This document shows, one piece after another, positions 45,401-52,726 of a stretch of DNA of 64,000 bases (its first letter is position 1; each line of letters opens with the position of its first letter). Made by a program: the position numbers and the translations under genes. Location: the NCBI GenBank assembly GCA_016490735.1, contig JAEMWC010001356.1, positions 62,001-126,000 of the forward strand, written 5' to 3'. The notes under the pieces are model-generated. The model ran no database searches, was not told where the DNA came from, and worked only from the letters and a program-made list of their open reading frames with translations. The DNA is from Pachyseris speciosa (taxonomy: Eukaryota > Cnidaria > Anthozoa > Scleractinia > Pachyseridae).

Positions 45401-47590
45401 TATGACGTTGCTGGCGCCGAAGGTTTCGTCGTAATCGGAAACGACGCGTTCGAACGTGACTTTTCGATTGGTCGCGATCAAGGATTCGTTGGTGTCTTGC
45501 AAGGCCTCCGCGCGACGACTCTGATCGATCAGGTCCTGCATGATCATGCCCAGCACGTTCGATTTGCCGACGCGGATTCCGCCTCCGGCTACGCCGGCCG
45601 GGGTCGTGCCGGGATCCACGCCGCCCAATGCTTCGACTCGTTTGTCGTAAACTCGAGCGTCTTCTCCGATCGTTCTATCCAACCACAGCAATTGATCGTT
45701 GGCCGCGACGAATTCCGCGTACATTTTTTTGGTAATGAAATCTTTGCGGCTCTTGGCGTCGTTCCACACCGTTTGGTATCGAAGGAGGGCGGCAGAGGAT
45801 AGCATGAATTTTTTGAGTTCGGTGATCTCGCGATTTAACTGGTTGAACAACTGCACCTGGTTCGATATTTCTGCCATCGCTTCCGGGGTTTTTTCCGCGC
45901 TTTTTAGCGACTTCCATTTTTCGTCGTATTCCTTTCTGGTCTTGTTGAGCCGTTCTAGCAACCTGCTGTTTTGAGAGACGGCCTTGTAAATTTTAAGCAG
46001 GCTGTTGTGAAGGGTCGGAGAACCTCGCAATTTTTCGGGGTCGTCTTCGTCCAACCCCTCTCTGCGAATGAGTGCCAGTTCGTTAATCGGTTGCATTTTT
46101 TTTCCGAACTCCGTGTCCTCGAGCATGGCGTCCACTCGAGCGATCTTGGCGTACGTGTCGATGGTGAGCCCTTCGCCTTGATGCAATGCCTTGACGTGTT
46201 CGACGGCATCTTGTCGATCGGCGAATCGATGCGGACAATAGTAAAATTTGTCTCCCGCTTGCTTTGGCAGCACGAAACTGCACTGAAAGGGAAACCCGGC
46301 CATGACCACCGTCGAACTTCCTTTCATGTCTTCAATTGTGTCGTGGTTGGTGATGCGTTCCAATTCCAACAGAGACTTGGCCCACGACGGCTTGCAACTA
46401 CCGCTCGAGTCGGCCCGTAGATCGAAATCGCTGAGAAGAGGAGGAGCGAACGAGGGTTGGTCTTCCCGTTCTTCCGTTAGCGTGGAATTGAGAAAAAATA
46501 CCAAACTGTTGGACGGTTTTGCCGCAGTCGCGTGTCTCAAATTGTCCAACATGCCCCGTTCTTTGTTTCCGTTTCTTTGTCCGTCGACCTGTAGGGCGTA
46601 CACTTGCGTCAAACGTTCCAACAACCGAGTCACCTGAATCATACCGTGGTTGTCTCGAATGAGCGCTTTCGCTCGAATGTCAAAATGAGGCATTTTTCTT
46701 ATGATGGGACCGTTTCCCGGCCTGTCGGCAAATTTCTGAATGGCGTGCGAAGTGGTTTCGCCGTACAGTCGACTGGCTTCGTGCAATCTATTTGCCAGGA
46801 TGTGGTCGATGGGATTCGAAGGATGAAATGCGCGAAAATTTTTCATCGCCTTGAGAGCGCGATCCTCCATCCACTTTATCATGCTTGCTCGGCACAGATA
46901 CCACCCCACCACGTTCGGATTCTTCGTCTTGGACAAATTCGGACGATCCAAATTTTCTCCCAACACGTCCATTATGGCGTCGTTTGCGCCATCGAATCGC
47001 AGCATCGATTGGGCCACCTGTCTTTGGGCCAGATTTCCTCTAAAGACTCCGTTGTATTTTTCGTAGACGGCCACGGTGCGAAATCGCTCGTTTTTCGTTA
47101 TTGTGTCGTAGCAGGCCCAGAGACGCTCTTCCGTCGTTTTCCATCGCTTTTGTTCGTCTGCGATTTTCGTTATCCACTCCCCGAGCGTAAAAGGCCAGAG
47201 GTGAATCGCCAGACCGTTTTTTCCCAGTTGGGCATCCTCGTAAGAGCACAGATTAGCGAGACCCGCGAGCAATGCTCCAAAGTCGATGACTCTCGACGGA
47301 CTTTCCTGTGCCTTTGCGGCGTTCGAGTCGATTCTTTGTGCCGTCGTTTTGATTATGGAAGCCACGGGTTGCATTGACAACACCTTGTCTTGATTGTCTC
47401 TCAGCACCAAGGGTGTCGTCGAGACGTTGCGATCCAATGGACCGATTCTGACGGTTCGCCCGTCCGACGCCCTCGTTTCGACGTTTGCATTAGCAGCGGT
47501 TTTGCACCACTCTTTGTATTGTTTTTCCAATTTCGCGCGATGCATTTTTTTGGCGTTGCTTTTCGACGGCCTCGGAGAAGTAAATAACAT
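42461..47590 (-). CDS. Giant RING protein with acidic activation-like segments, 1709 aa
   Basis: Large intact frame starting at ATG 47590. In order: a helical N-terminal region (1-440); a C2H2-like finger (YYCPHRFADRQDAVEHVKAL, 450-469); coiled-coil-like helices (530-600); a poly-Asp stretch (743-760); nuclear signal PRKRSRPR (795-802); and a RING-like domain with CCIC (1181-1184), WCC (1196-1198), HFWHSHC (1247-1253) and CPLC (1284-1287), widened by a long loop. Then Ser/Pro-rich sequence holds TLYDDMM (1420), TLYDDIMNL (1442) and an acidic-hydrophobic segment (1498-1524) like VP16-type activation domains. A Cys-rich end (1590-1640) closes it. Probable nuclear regulator, possibly ubiquitin ligase and transactivator. 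Its ATG interlocks with that of the opposite gene in CATG. Confidence 0.8.
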   Translation of the reverse strand: MLFTSPRPSKSNAKKMHRAKLEKQYKEWCKTAANANVETRASDGRTVRIGPLDRNVSTTPLVLRDNQDKVLSMQPVASIIKTTAQRIDSNAAKAQESPSRVIDFGALLAGLANLCSYEDAQLGKNGLAIHLWPFTLGEWITKIADEQKRWKTTEERLWACYDTITKNERFRTVAVYEKYNGVFRGNLAQRQVAQSMLRFDGANDAIMDVLGENLDRPNLSKTKNPNVVGWYLCRASMIKWMEDRALKAMKNFRAFHPSNPIDHILANRLHEASRLYGETTSHAIQKFADRPGNGPIIRKMPHFDIRAKALIRDNHGMIQVTRLLERLTQVYALQVDGQRNGNKERGMLDNLRHATAAKPSNSLVFFLNSTLTEEREDQPSFAPPLLSDFDLRADSSGSCKPSWAKSLLELERITNHDTIEDMKGSSTVVMAGFPFQCSFVLPKQAGDKFYYCPHRFADRQDAVEHVKALHQGEGLTIDTYAKIARVDAMLEDTEFGKKMQPINELALIRREGLDEDDPEKLRGSPTLHNSLLKIYKAVSQNSRLLERLNKTRKEYDEKWKSLKSAEKTPEAMAEISNQVQLFNQLNREITELKKFMLSSAALLRYQTVWNDAKSRKDFITKKMYAEFVAANDQLLWLDRTIGEDARVYDKRVEALGGVDPGTTPAGVAGGGIRVGKSNVLGMIMQDLIDQSRRAEALQDTNESLIATNRKVTFERVVSDYDETFGASNVIPAATPLLAAEGWEDDDDDDDDVNPDNDDDDKQDIRMKDFDEANESQNSNAGSSPGPATVTSTSNPRKRSRPRDQAENETPSEERAVVPWATGLPNSTRAQAATTPKKIQITEIRIPKSLQSVLSVEVKHIFDVCGLPKNERTRALERVKQTFAFAFDPEFRRQAEALVNKKNALKPEQIRTLMDPLQNNVSVLVLTDPRLIVCSTGILKEAISCCISLIDRLHRQIVSNDELLCSLLAKGICDLLQPHFMLSKAGLQVVNDALKKVLLERIKAGREGHWGVVTSLVETLNSNLAGFWNAAFLRRYHKIEDPSHRTKRADEAPEKTYAPLNRLPSVYDVATRIKRPLVAETSATSVSPKDSCSRFPGLRAEEARHLREQVEAAAGGHDATHVRIRDTMGMDAQGWLRRLVGNDDANESSDPYAMRSWLRGQKVTLAECKDEDMHQCLRMARCCICNDPLGSIPFRGWCCLSGVSSLDSLIDTGVKHITNSAKRSMGKETLRQTLANKVVAQPKYPPFHFWHSHCKQEQDDRRLLATLTISLRTKTKVAELAFDECPLCRTKYPRDPKTFPTLKKIFKRMKHMEETVSHLLPTEIQPPPFRLPMPVSAPSPQTTNDEERRRPAKETASQKNSTDGNDVPGENGSNAPTAKDLTRTGLAYMATLFQADSGCQTSPAGVVPPSSVAPPLSHGLTLYDDMMTSRPSPMAWHSDHGDTLYDDIMNLSSENATGPTTLNDTVEKLRAFNVGTTSTAVNPLDIGNINEILEEVIIPSFDDLDALATPDPADSFDPEQFLQMISSSNSSLRQNIESSTLDQDAATESFENVVDEILPSEPVATAAVEKTIAPVLRVSTIVPVANGSGACHVTGCRACPFMMPRSNQIGTYKLPCSINCSSLNVLFASICHTCATVNGYGYSTGSMRSEILVLEARSKHQWTPLSRCRLGHVPVLVGLDLYATEDDRAQKEATWKSRLNAMQFVETTIT

Positions 47591-48335
47591 GAACGACCCG
47601 CCGTACGATCCGGGTCATTGTTTGACGTTTTGGTTCAGACTCGTTCAATCGCACCGTTTGAAGTGGCCCGTCGTGGCCGGGCTGCGAGTGGAACGCGTGG
47701 ACGCGCTCCCTCGACGAGACGGTGGAAAATTAACGTTTCCGCAGGAGTTGCGTTGGCCCGTAGTGCCCGTTGCGAAAGAAGAACATTTATTCGAAGTCAA
47801 AGCGGCCGTTCCGGTACCGATCGTGTCGCACGACCAAGTGCTCTTTGTCGCTTTACGAGACGCCTTCGATCGAATCGTCGCTCGAGTTCACGTCACTTAC
47901 GCCGACGCTCGAATGTTACGTCGCGGCGGTTTTAGTCGGTGGTACGCGGCCGAGCCCGCGCCGTTGACGAACGCTGCAACGAACCATCCGACGGTTGCGA
48001 AGCGATGCGAGGTGTCTTACGACGAGCTGGCCGAAAACGAAAACACCACCTTTCGTTTCGTTCATTTTGCCGAAAACGGCAATCTTTACGCCGCGCTGCT
48101 TGATCCGGTGACGAGCGTGCACCCGTCCGCATATTTGATGTCGGAGAGCGTCGACGAAGAATGTTTTCGATGGGCGGCGGACGTCGCCTTCGACACCCCG
48201 AACGATTGCTACTCGCCGGTGCGGTTCGCTTGCCGGTGCAAGCGATTCTTTTTGACACCGACGAAAACGCGAGCGAAACTGCCGATCGCACCAGACGAGA
48301 CGCGAGCGACGGAATATATTTGGCGCGCGTCTTGA
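47589..48335 (+). CDS. Unknown protein, 248 aa as read
   Basis: The first ATG is at 47589, interlocked with the minus-strand ATG at 47590 in CATG. The protein looks soluble and beta-rich (TFWFRLVQSHRLKWPVVAGL near 13-32). No family recognised. Near 48222-48226 the frame of the next gene becomes the better coding frame. The two may be one protein of about 510 residues split by one missing G, since no promoter separates them. Confidence 0.6.
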   Translation: MNDPPYDPGHCLTFWFRLVQSHRLKWPVVAGLRVERVDALPRRDGGKLTFPQELRWPVVPVAKEEHLFEVKAAVPVPIVSHDQVLFVALRDAFDRIVARVHVTYADARMLRRGGFSRWYAAEPAPLTNAATNHPTVAKRCEVSYDELAENENTTFRFVHFAENGNLYAALLDPVTSVHPSAYLMSESVDEECFRWAADVAFDTPNDCYSPVRFACRCKRFFLTPTKTRAKLPIAPDETRATEYIWRAS

Positions 48336-49120
48336 TCGGCTCCGTTCGCTGCTCGAAATACGACGAATTATTTCTGGCTTGCGAATACGCGTCTGGAAAC
48401 ATGTGCGCCCTGGAGGTGCCGTCCCTGGCGGATTGCGACGACTACACGCGATTGGCGTTTCCCGATGCGTCGGATTCGGTGCACCGCACTTCCGTCGACA
48501 AGACCGGGGCGCGCGTGGCGGTGCTTCGACGACTCGATCTTCCGGAATGTCGTCCTGCAATCGTTATGACGCTGGCATCGGGACGGCGGTTTCTCGAGGC
48601 GGGTCTCGTAATGCCGCCGGCCACGGTCGTTGTTTTTTCGGAAGGGCGACGCGCAGACGACCTCTCGTTGGTGGCGTGGAGGGCACCGGCCGAGGACGAT
48701 GGGTCCAGGACGGAAATTTTTACCAGGTGGCGAGCGTGTTGGAAGCGTCGAGAAGTGTCGCGGTTTTCGGAAACGTGGACCCTTTCGACGTTGTCCGTCG
48801 TCGAACCGCCTCACTCGTACGTTTGCGACGACGCCAAGTGGTCCGCGGTTTACTTGCCGTCGCTTCTCGCCACAGCGCCCCGTCGATTGAGTCCCCGAAT
48901 TTGCATCGATGCCATTAATCGAATTGCGGAGGCCGTGTCGGAACGCAGGGCGAGAGGCGAAAGCGGGGGGTACGTTCCGTTGGGTCACGAATCGATCGCT
49001 CGGCTAGAAGGCGCTATAGCCGTACCCATTCAACGAGGTTTTCACGATGCAGTCATTTCGGGACTCGCCGCCGCAAGACAGGCGCGAGACGAGCGTTGGA
49101 GATACGCCGCCTTTTGGTGA
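48161..49120 (+). CDS. Unknown protein, 319 aa as read, possibly part of the 47589 gene
   Basis: An ATG at 48161 exists, but the first 20 residues (MFSMGGGRRLRHPERLLLAG) are Arg-rich and lie opposite good coding sequence of the other frame, so they may not be real. From about 48225 the frame is clearly coding, with Trp/Arg-rich and acidic parts. No domain recognised. It overlaps the next gene by 74 nt. Confidence 0.6.
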   Translation: MFSMGGGRRLRHPERLLLAGAVRLPVQAILFDTDENASETADRTRRDASDGIYLARVLIGSVRCSKYDELFLACEYASGNMCALEVPSLADCDDYTRLAFPDASDSVHRTSVDKTGARVAVLRRLDLPECRPAIVMTLASGRRFLEAGLVMPPATVVVFSEGRRADDLSLVAWRAPAEDDGSRTEIFTRWRACWKRREVSRFSETWTLSTLSVVEPPHSYVCDDAKWSAVYLPSLLATAPRRLSPRICIDAINRIAEAVSERRARGESGGYVPLGHESIARLEGAIAVPIQRGFHDAVISGLAAARQARDERWRYAAFW

Positions 49121-50441
49121 AGGCGACCAAAACGAGGATCGTTCGTTGTTTTACCGTTCGAAATTCGAACTGGAGGTGCCGCGTCGAAGAGTCGCCTGCC
49201 AGTTGTACGACGAGTTTGCGATTCGGTTTACGGGTACGAAATTCCCCGTGATTGCGTACGCAGAACTAAACGATCCCGATCGAGTGATTCCGCTGACGGA
49301 AGTGTTGAGTAGATTTCCGGCGTCCGAAGTCAACCGCTACGTTGCCCTGGGGAATCGCTGCTTTCAAATCGACGGCCTGAGGTTTAACACGCCCTACTGC
49401 GATCTCTTTTTTCGATGTTGGACGAAAGCCGCCAAACTTTTCAATGCCTTAATTCGATACGAAGAAACGCCTTGCATCGAAGAATTGCAACGGGAATTAC
49501 AGCGATTATCTCGAGGTTTCGACGCGGCCCTCAACGGCCTGTTGGGCTGCGGATTAAAATGGCACGTCGATCTGTTACGATTCGAGGACGGCAAAACGTT
49601 CGATTGCGTTCCCTCTTGCAAGGAAGCGCTAAACGGCGTCAACACGTTTCCGCTGTTTACGTCGACTACGAGTCTGTACAAAGCGTCGGGAGTGTACGCC
49701 CTGTTGAGCATGCTGGTTCTCGAGGTGAAATTTCAACAAATGGAAAGACGGGTGCGCGATTTGATGAAAACGAAGGCCGCGGACGACGGCGCGAACGCCT
49801 TGGGGTTAAAAATCGAAGAGATGCGCGAGGCCATTCGAAAGGCTCCGTTTACTGCGCTGGTGTTGCACGAACGTAATCCGTTTCGAATTTACGACGATCG
49901 ATTCAAGCTCTTCGTTGCGGAACGTTACGACTGGAGGGAATCCGCGTCGCATCTTTGGACGCTCGGGTTTTTGGCCTTGGTCAAGACTGCCGTCGCCTTG
50001 CGAATCGAACCCGACGACGTTAAAAAAATGGCAAGAGACGCGCTTCAGTTTTTGGCGTGCGTCTTGGGCGATCAGGCCGCGGTGAATTTATTGCACGAAA
50101 CGGCCGGGATTCGAGAGCCCGCGCCGGTAGTTAGAAAAAAACCGTCGCAGTGCTCTCGCGTTACGAGCGCGCGTTCGCACTCGGAAGATGCGAGCGATGA
50201 AAAGGTGTCGCCGACGACCGCCGTAAACGCGATGCGGGCCAAATGCCTTCAAACGCTCGGGCGTCGACTCGATTGGAACGAAATAAATTTGGAACCCTTG
50301 TCCGACGATTGCACCGCGATTGCAGCAATGGAATTGAACGACGTAAACGAAGTCGATTCGCGCGACGAAATTACAAAACGGAGTTGGCGTACAAAGACGC
50401 TCTTCGACTTTTGCTGTTTTCGCGGTCGAGTATTTTATTAG
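49047..50441 (+). CDS. Unknown protein, 464 aa
   Basis: The ATG at 49047 is 74 nt inside the previous gene. The protein is long, soluble and mostly helical, with Cys/Phe-rich segments (YCDLFFRCW near 119) and a Ser/Glu-rich linker near 375-395. No family recognised. It lies in the clean right part of the window. The C-terminus ends with FDFCCFRGRVFY. Confidence 0.75.
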   Translation: MQSFRDSPPQDRRETSVGDTPPFGEGDQNEDRSLFYRSKFELEVPRRRVACQLYDEFAIRFTGTKFPVIAYAELNDPDRVIPLTEVLSRFPASEVNRYVALGNRCFQIDGLRFNTPYCDLFFRCWTKAAKLFNALIRYEETPCIEELQRELQRLSRGFDAALNGLLGCGLKWHVDLLRFEDGKTFDCVPSCKEALNGVNTFPLFTSTTSLYKASGVYALLSMLVLEVKFQQMERRVRDLMKTKAADDGANALGLKIEEMREAIRKAPFTALVLHERNPFRIYDDRFKLFVAERYDWRESASHLWTLGFLALVKTAVALRIEPDDVKKMARDALQFLACVLGDQAAVNLLHETAGIREPAPVVRKKPSQCSRVTSARSHSEDASDEKVSPTTAVNAMRAKCLQTLGRRLDWNEINLEPLSDDCTAIAAMELNDVNEVDSRDEITKRSWRTKTLFDFCCFRGRVFY

Positions 50442-50500
50442 TCTTTTTGTCAAATTAAACCCGCGGTCGAACGTGAAAAAGAATCAGGAGTGCCCGTGCG

Positions 50501-50827
50501 ATGGAAGCCGCGAAAGGCGCGCCGAAGTTGTATATAAAAAAGGGCGTTTCCATGTTCGTCTATTTACTGGAGGCACTGCGAAGAAACGTTTCGCCGCAAA
50601 CAGATCCTCAAACGATATTGGACATTGCCAAACAGGTACGCCTGCAGTTACCGCCGTTCGAAACGAGCAATGTTTACTTTGCCGTGCAGAGCAAAGACCA
50701 CACGTGGTACGACGACAGAAACGACATCGTGTATTGCAGGTACCACGGAAACACGGACAATTTGTACGGAAGATACGACGTTTGCGACGAAGACGGCAGA
50801 GAGATACACAGATGTTACCACGGTTAA
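50501..50827 (+). CDS. Unknown small protein, 108 aa
   Basis: The ATG at 50501 lies 59 nt past the previous stop. The C-terminal 50 residues are rich in Tyr, Asp and Cys (WYDDRNDIVYCRYHGNTDN) and may form a small metal-binding or disulphide domain. A Leu-rich helix occupies residues 15-30. No family recognised. Confidence 0.65.
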   Translation: MEAAKGAPKLYIKKGVSMFVYLLEALRRNVSPQTDPQTILDIAKQVRLQLPPFETSNVYFAVQSKDHTWYDDRNDIVYCRYHGNTDNLYGRYDVCDEDGREIHRCYHG

Positions 50828-50961
50828 AGGAATTTTGGTGCCCTAAGACATGACTTACGCGGTCGTAATAGTAACCGTCGGCGTTTGCCGGAGACAAAAA
50901 AAAAGAGAACTCGGCGCCTTTTATTCAATCGATTTAATTAAACGCAGTCTGTTCTCTTTTA

Positions 50962-51522
50962 TTAAGCTTCGTGTAAAGTTTCGAGCACGCGGTCGATGGC
51001 GCATTTTCCGCTTGCACTTAAGCCCCTCGACCCAATTCCTGCAAATTTTTGCGGTAAGCGTGGTCGACCGCATCGTTGTAACACCCCTTCAATGTACTTG
51101 TACCATTTTAATCCGGCTATGTCGTAAACGTACGTCGGAATGTCCAAGTCGTTTGCCATGGTTGCGGCCCACGCCGTGCCTCCTTGAATCGCCATTTTTT
51201 TGGACTTGAGCCGCGCAATGGCCACCACGGCTTGCGCGTCTTTCACGATGTAGTAGTTGCGTCGAAGCAAGTTGGTGTTAAACGGGTTTTTGCAGGGAAA
51301 GTTTCTTTGCAATCTCTCGTTGGCCTTTTTGACGTAAACGTCGGCCGCTTGCAATTCTTCTTCGCTCAACGTTTTCACGTGAACGGCGTCGCGACAATCG
51401 ACGATCGGTCGATGATTTTTAAAGGACATGACGTGAACGTTGACGCCCCTTTCCAAAGCTTTTTGTTGCCAGTATTCGTCGCTCCCCGATGCCCCACCGG
51501 TAAACAGAGTATAACTGGCCAT
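50962..51522 (-). CDS. SLOG-fold protein with permuted motif order, 186 aa
   Basis: Member of the Rossmann-like SLOG superfamily (DprA, LOG, YAcAr), which binds nucleotides or nucleic acids. Visible elements: FTGGASGSDEYW (7-18), LLRRNYYIVKDA (85-96), QGGTAWAATMAND (113-125) and, at the very end, FAGIGSRGLSASG (160-172). In most YAcAr-type proteins the GIGSR strand comes before the GGA-x-G-(A/S)-D strand. Here it comes last, as if the domain were circularly permuted. The start at 51522 is the only ATG and leaves just six residues before the first motif. A role in sensing or hydrolysing nucleotides is inferred. It might have been acquired from a cellular host. Confidence 0.75.
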   Translation of the reverse strand: MASYTLFTGGASGSDEYWQQKALERGVNVHVMSFKNHRPIVDCRDAVHVKTLSEEELQAADVYVKKANERLQRNFPCKNPFNTNLLRRNYYIVKDAQAVVAIARLKSKKMAIQGGTAWAATMANDLDIPTYVYDIAGLKWYKYIEGVLQRCGRPRLPQKFAGIGSRGLSASGKCAIDRVLETLHEA

Positions 51523-51912
51523 GTTTTTTAACGCGAGGGTCGAAAACTATTTTTAGTCGAGTACGAGAGGGGATTGAATTTTATGTTTGCGCGGAACGTT
51601 GGAGAAAATGCGCATTAAGGGTTGTGACTTGCGGCTTGTTTGGCGCTAAGAATGGGCGCGGTGTCTTTTTAAACCTCTGTTTTTGTTTAAAAACGCGTTG
51701 TTGAATATTAAACGATGCGCCATTGGCAGTTTCGTTATTTTTTTTTTTATTTTTGCGTTACTTTTACTTCGATGTCGAGTGGTCTAAAAACGCGTGTTGT
51801 TAAATATTAAACGACGCGCCATTGGTAGTTTCGTTATTTTTTTTTTATTTTTGCGTTACTTTTACTTCCATGTCAAGTACGGCAATGCCGTGAAGATTGT
51901 CGTCCTCTCTCT
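51523..51912. other. Gap with a 97-bp tandem repeat
   Basis: No independent gene is seen. The main feature is the repeat at 51689-51881, made of A/T runs plus AAACG-ATGCGCCATTGG. The part nearest 51846-51912 may encode an alternative C-terminus of the nuclease at 51913. Confidence 0.5.
51689..51881. repeat. 97-bp tandem repeat beside the nuclease gene
   Basis: Units 51689-51785 and 51786-51881 share AAAAACGCG, AATATTAAACGA, GCGCCATTGG, GTTTCGTTA, a long T run and TTGCGTTACTTTTACTTC. They differ at about ten positions. On the minus strand the second unit covers what could be the last codons and the 3' flank of the nuclease gene, so the repeat may have arisen by duplication of that 3' end. Confidence 0.75.
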
Positions 51913-52707
51913 TCATTCGCTTTTGTTCGTTTCTTGTAGGTCGTGAAAAATGACGAGGTGTCCGGCCGCCATGCTCGTCGTTAACTCGTCTGCGAAAGAA
52001 ATTAGGTTGGAGACGACTTCCCTTTCCCACCACTGACTGTCGAACATTTGCATCGGATTTACGACGAGGTTGTCTGCGTTTAATTCGACCACGTACCCAT
52101 TGGGTTCGTTTGCCAAAAACAGGTACGTTTGTAATTGGGCGTATTCGGCGGGTGATACGCCGGGACGTTTTTCCACGCGCGTTTTAATTTCCACGACTCT
52201 TCCCTTGGCATCTCGACAATCGATGCGGCCCGATATCATGACTTCCACATTGTCGTCTTTCGATAGCCACGCTCGTTTGTAAAAGCTCTGTTGCATCGAT
52301 TGGCATCGTCCAATGTCGGGATGCGTTTCGGCAACGTCCACGGCCAGCGATTCGCTGTTCTTGCCCATTTCGGTCCGAACGAATCCGGGTACCGCTTCGA
52401 GTAATTCCGGGTAACCTTCGTCGTTGAGCTTTTTTTTCAAATCGGCGACCAAATCGCGAAAACGTTCGTGATCCCTTATGCTGTGCTTGAATTTTTTAAA
52501 CTCTCGTCCGGATTTAGTTTCGGCGATTGCTTTGAGCGCGTTTGGACGCGGACGACAAGAATGGGGAACTGCATCGCCCTCGATGCGATACCATACGCGT
52601 TTAATAATTTCCGCTCGGGAGCAATACGGGTTCAGTCCCAAAATGCTTCCGATTTCGGTGGCGTAGAGAACTATGACGCGAGTGTCCGTGGACGACGCGC
52701 GTTCCAT
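51913..52707 (-). CDS. PD-(D/E)XK nuclease, YqaJ-like, 264 aa
   Basis: Second nuclease of this fold in the window. The first ATG is at 52707. Motifs: ATEIGSILGLNPYCS (16-30), the YqaJ-type N-terminal signature shared with the 6884 gene; acidic helix TEMGKNSESLAV (112-123); Asp163 in SGRIDCRDAKG; E173-I-K175 in VVEIKTR; and Gln191 in AQLQTYLFLAN. These are complete active-site residues. It probably resects or matures viral DNA, and lies next to the terminase. The literal C-terminus is NKSE at 51913; another frame continues to about 51846 with a Lys/Glu-rich end and could be the true tail. Confidence 0.85.
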   Translation of the reverse strand: MERASSTDTRVIVLYATEIGSILGLNPYCSRAEIIKRVWYRIEGDAVPHSCRPRPNALKAIAETKSGREFKKFKHSIRDHERFRDLVADLKKKLNDEGYPELLEAVPGFVRTEMGKNSESLAVDVAETHPDIGRCQSMQQSFYKRAWLSKDDNVEVMISGRIDCRDAKGRVVEIKTRVEKRPGVSPAEYAQLQTYLFLANEPNGYVVELNADNLVVNPMQMFDSQWWEREVVSNLISFADELTTSMAAGHLVIFHDLQETNKSE

Positions 52708-52726
52708 GACAGACGACAATCGTTTC

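Noticed and set aside
48161..48225. Real N-terminus starting at the ATG at 48161
   Set aside because: These codons are Arg-rich and overlap a better coding frame; a one-base break near 48224 joining both frames fits better, although I list the two frames separately.
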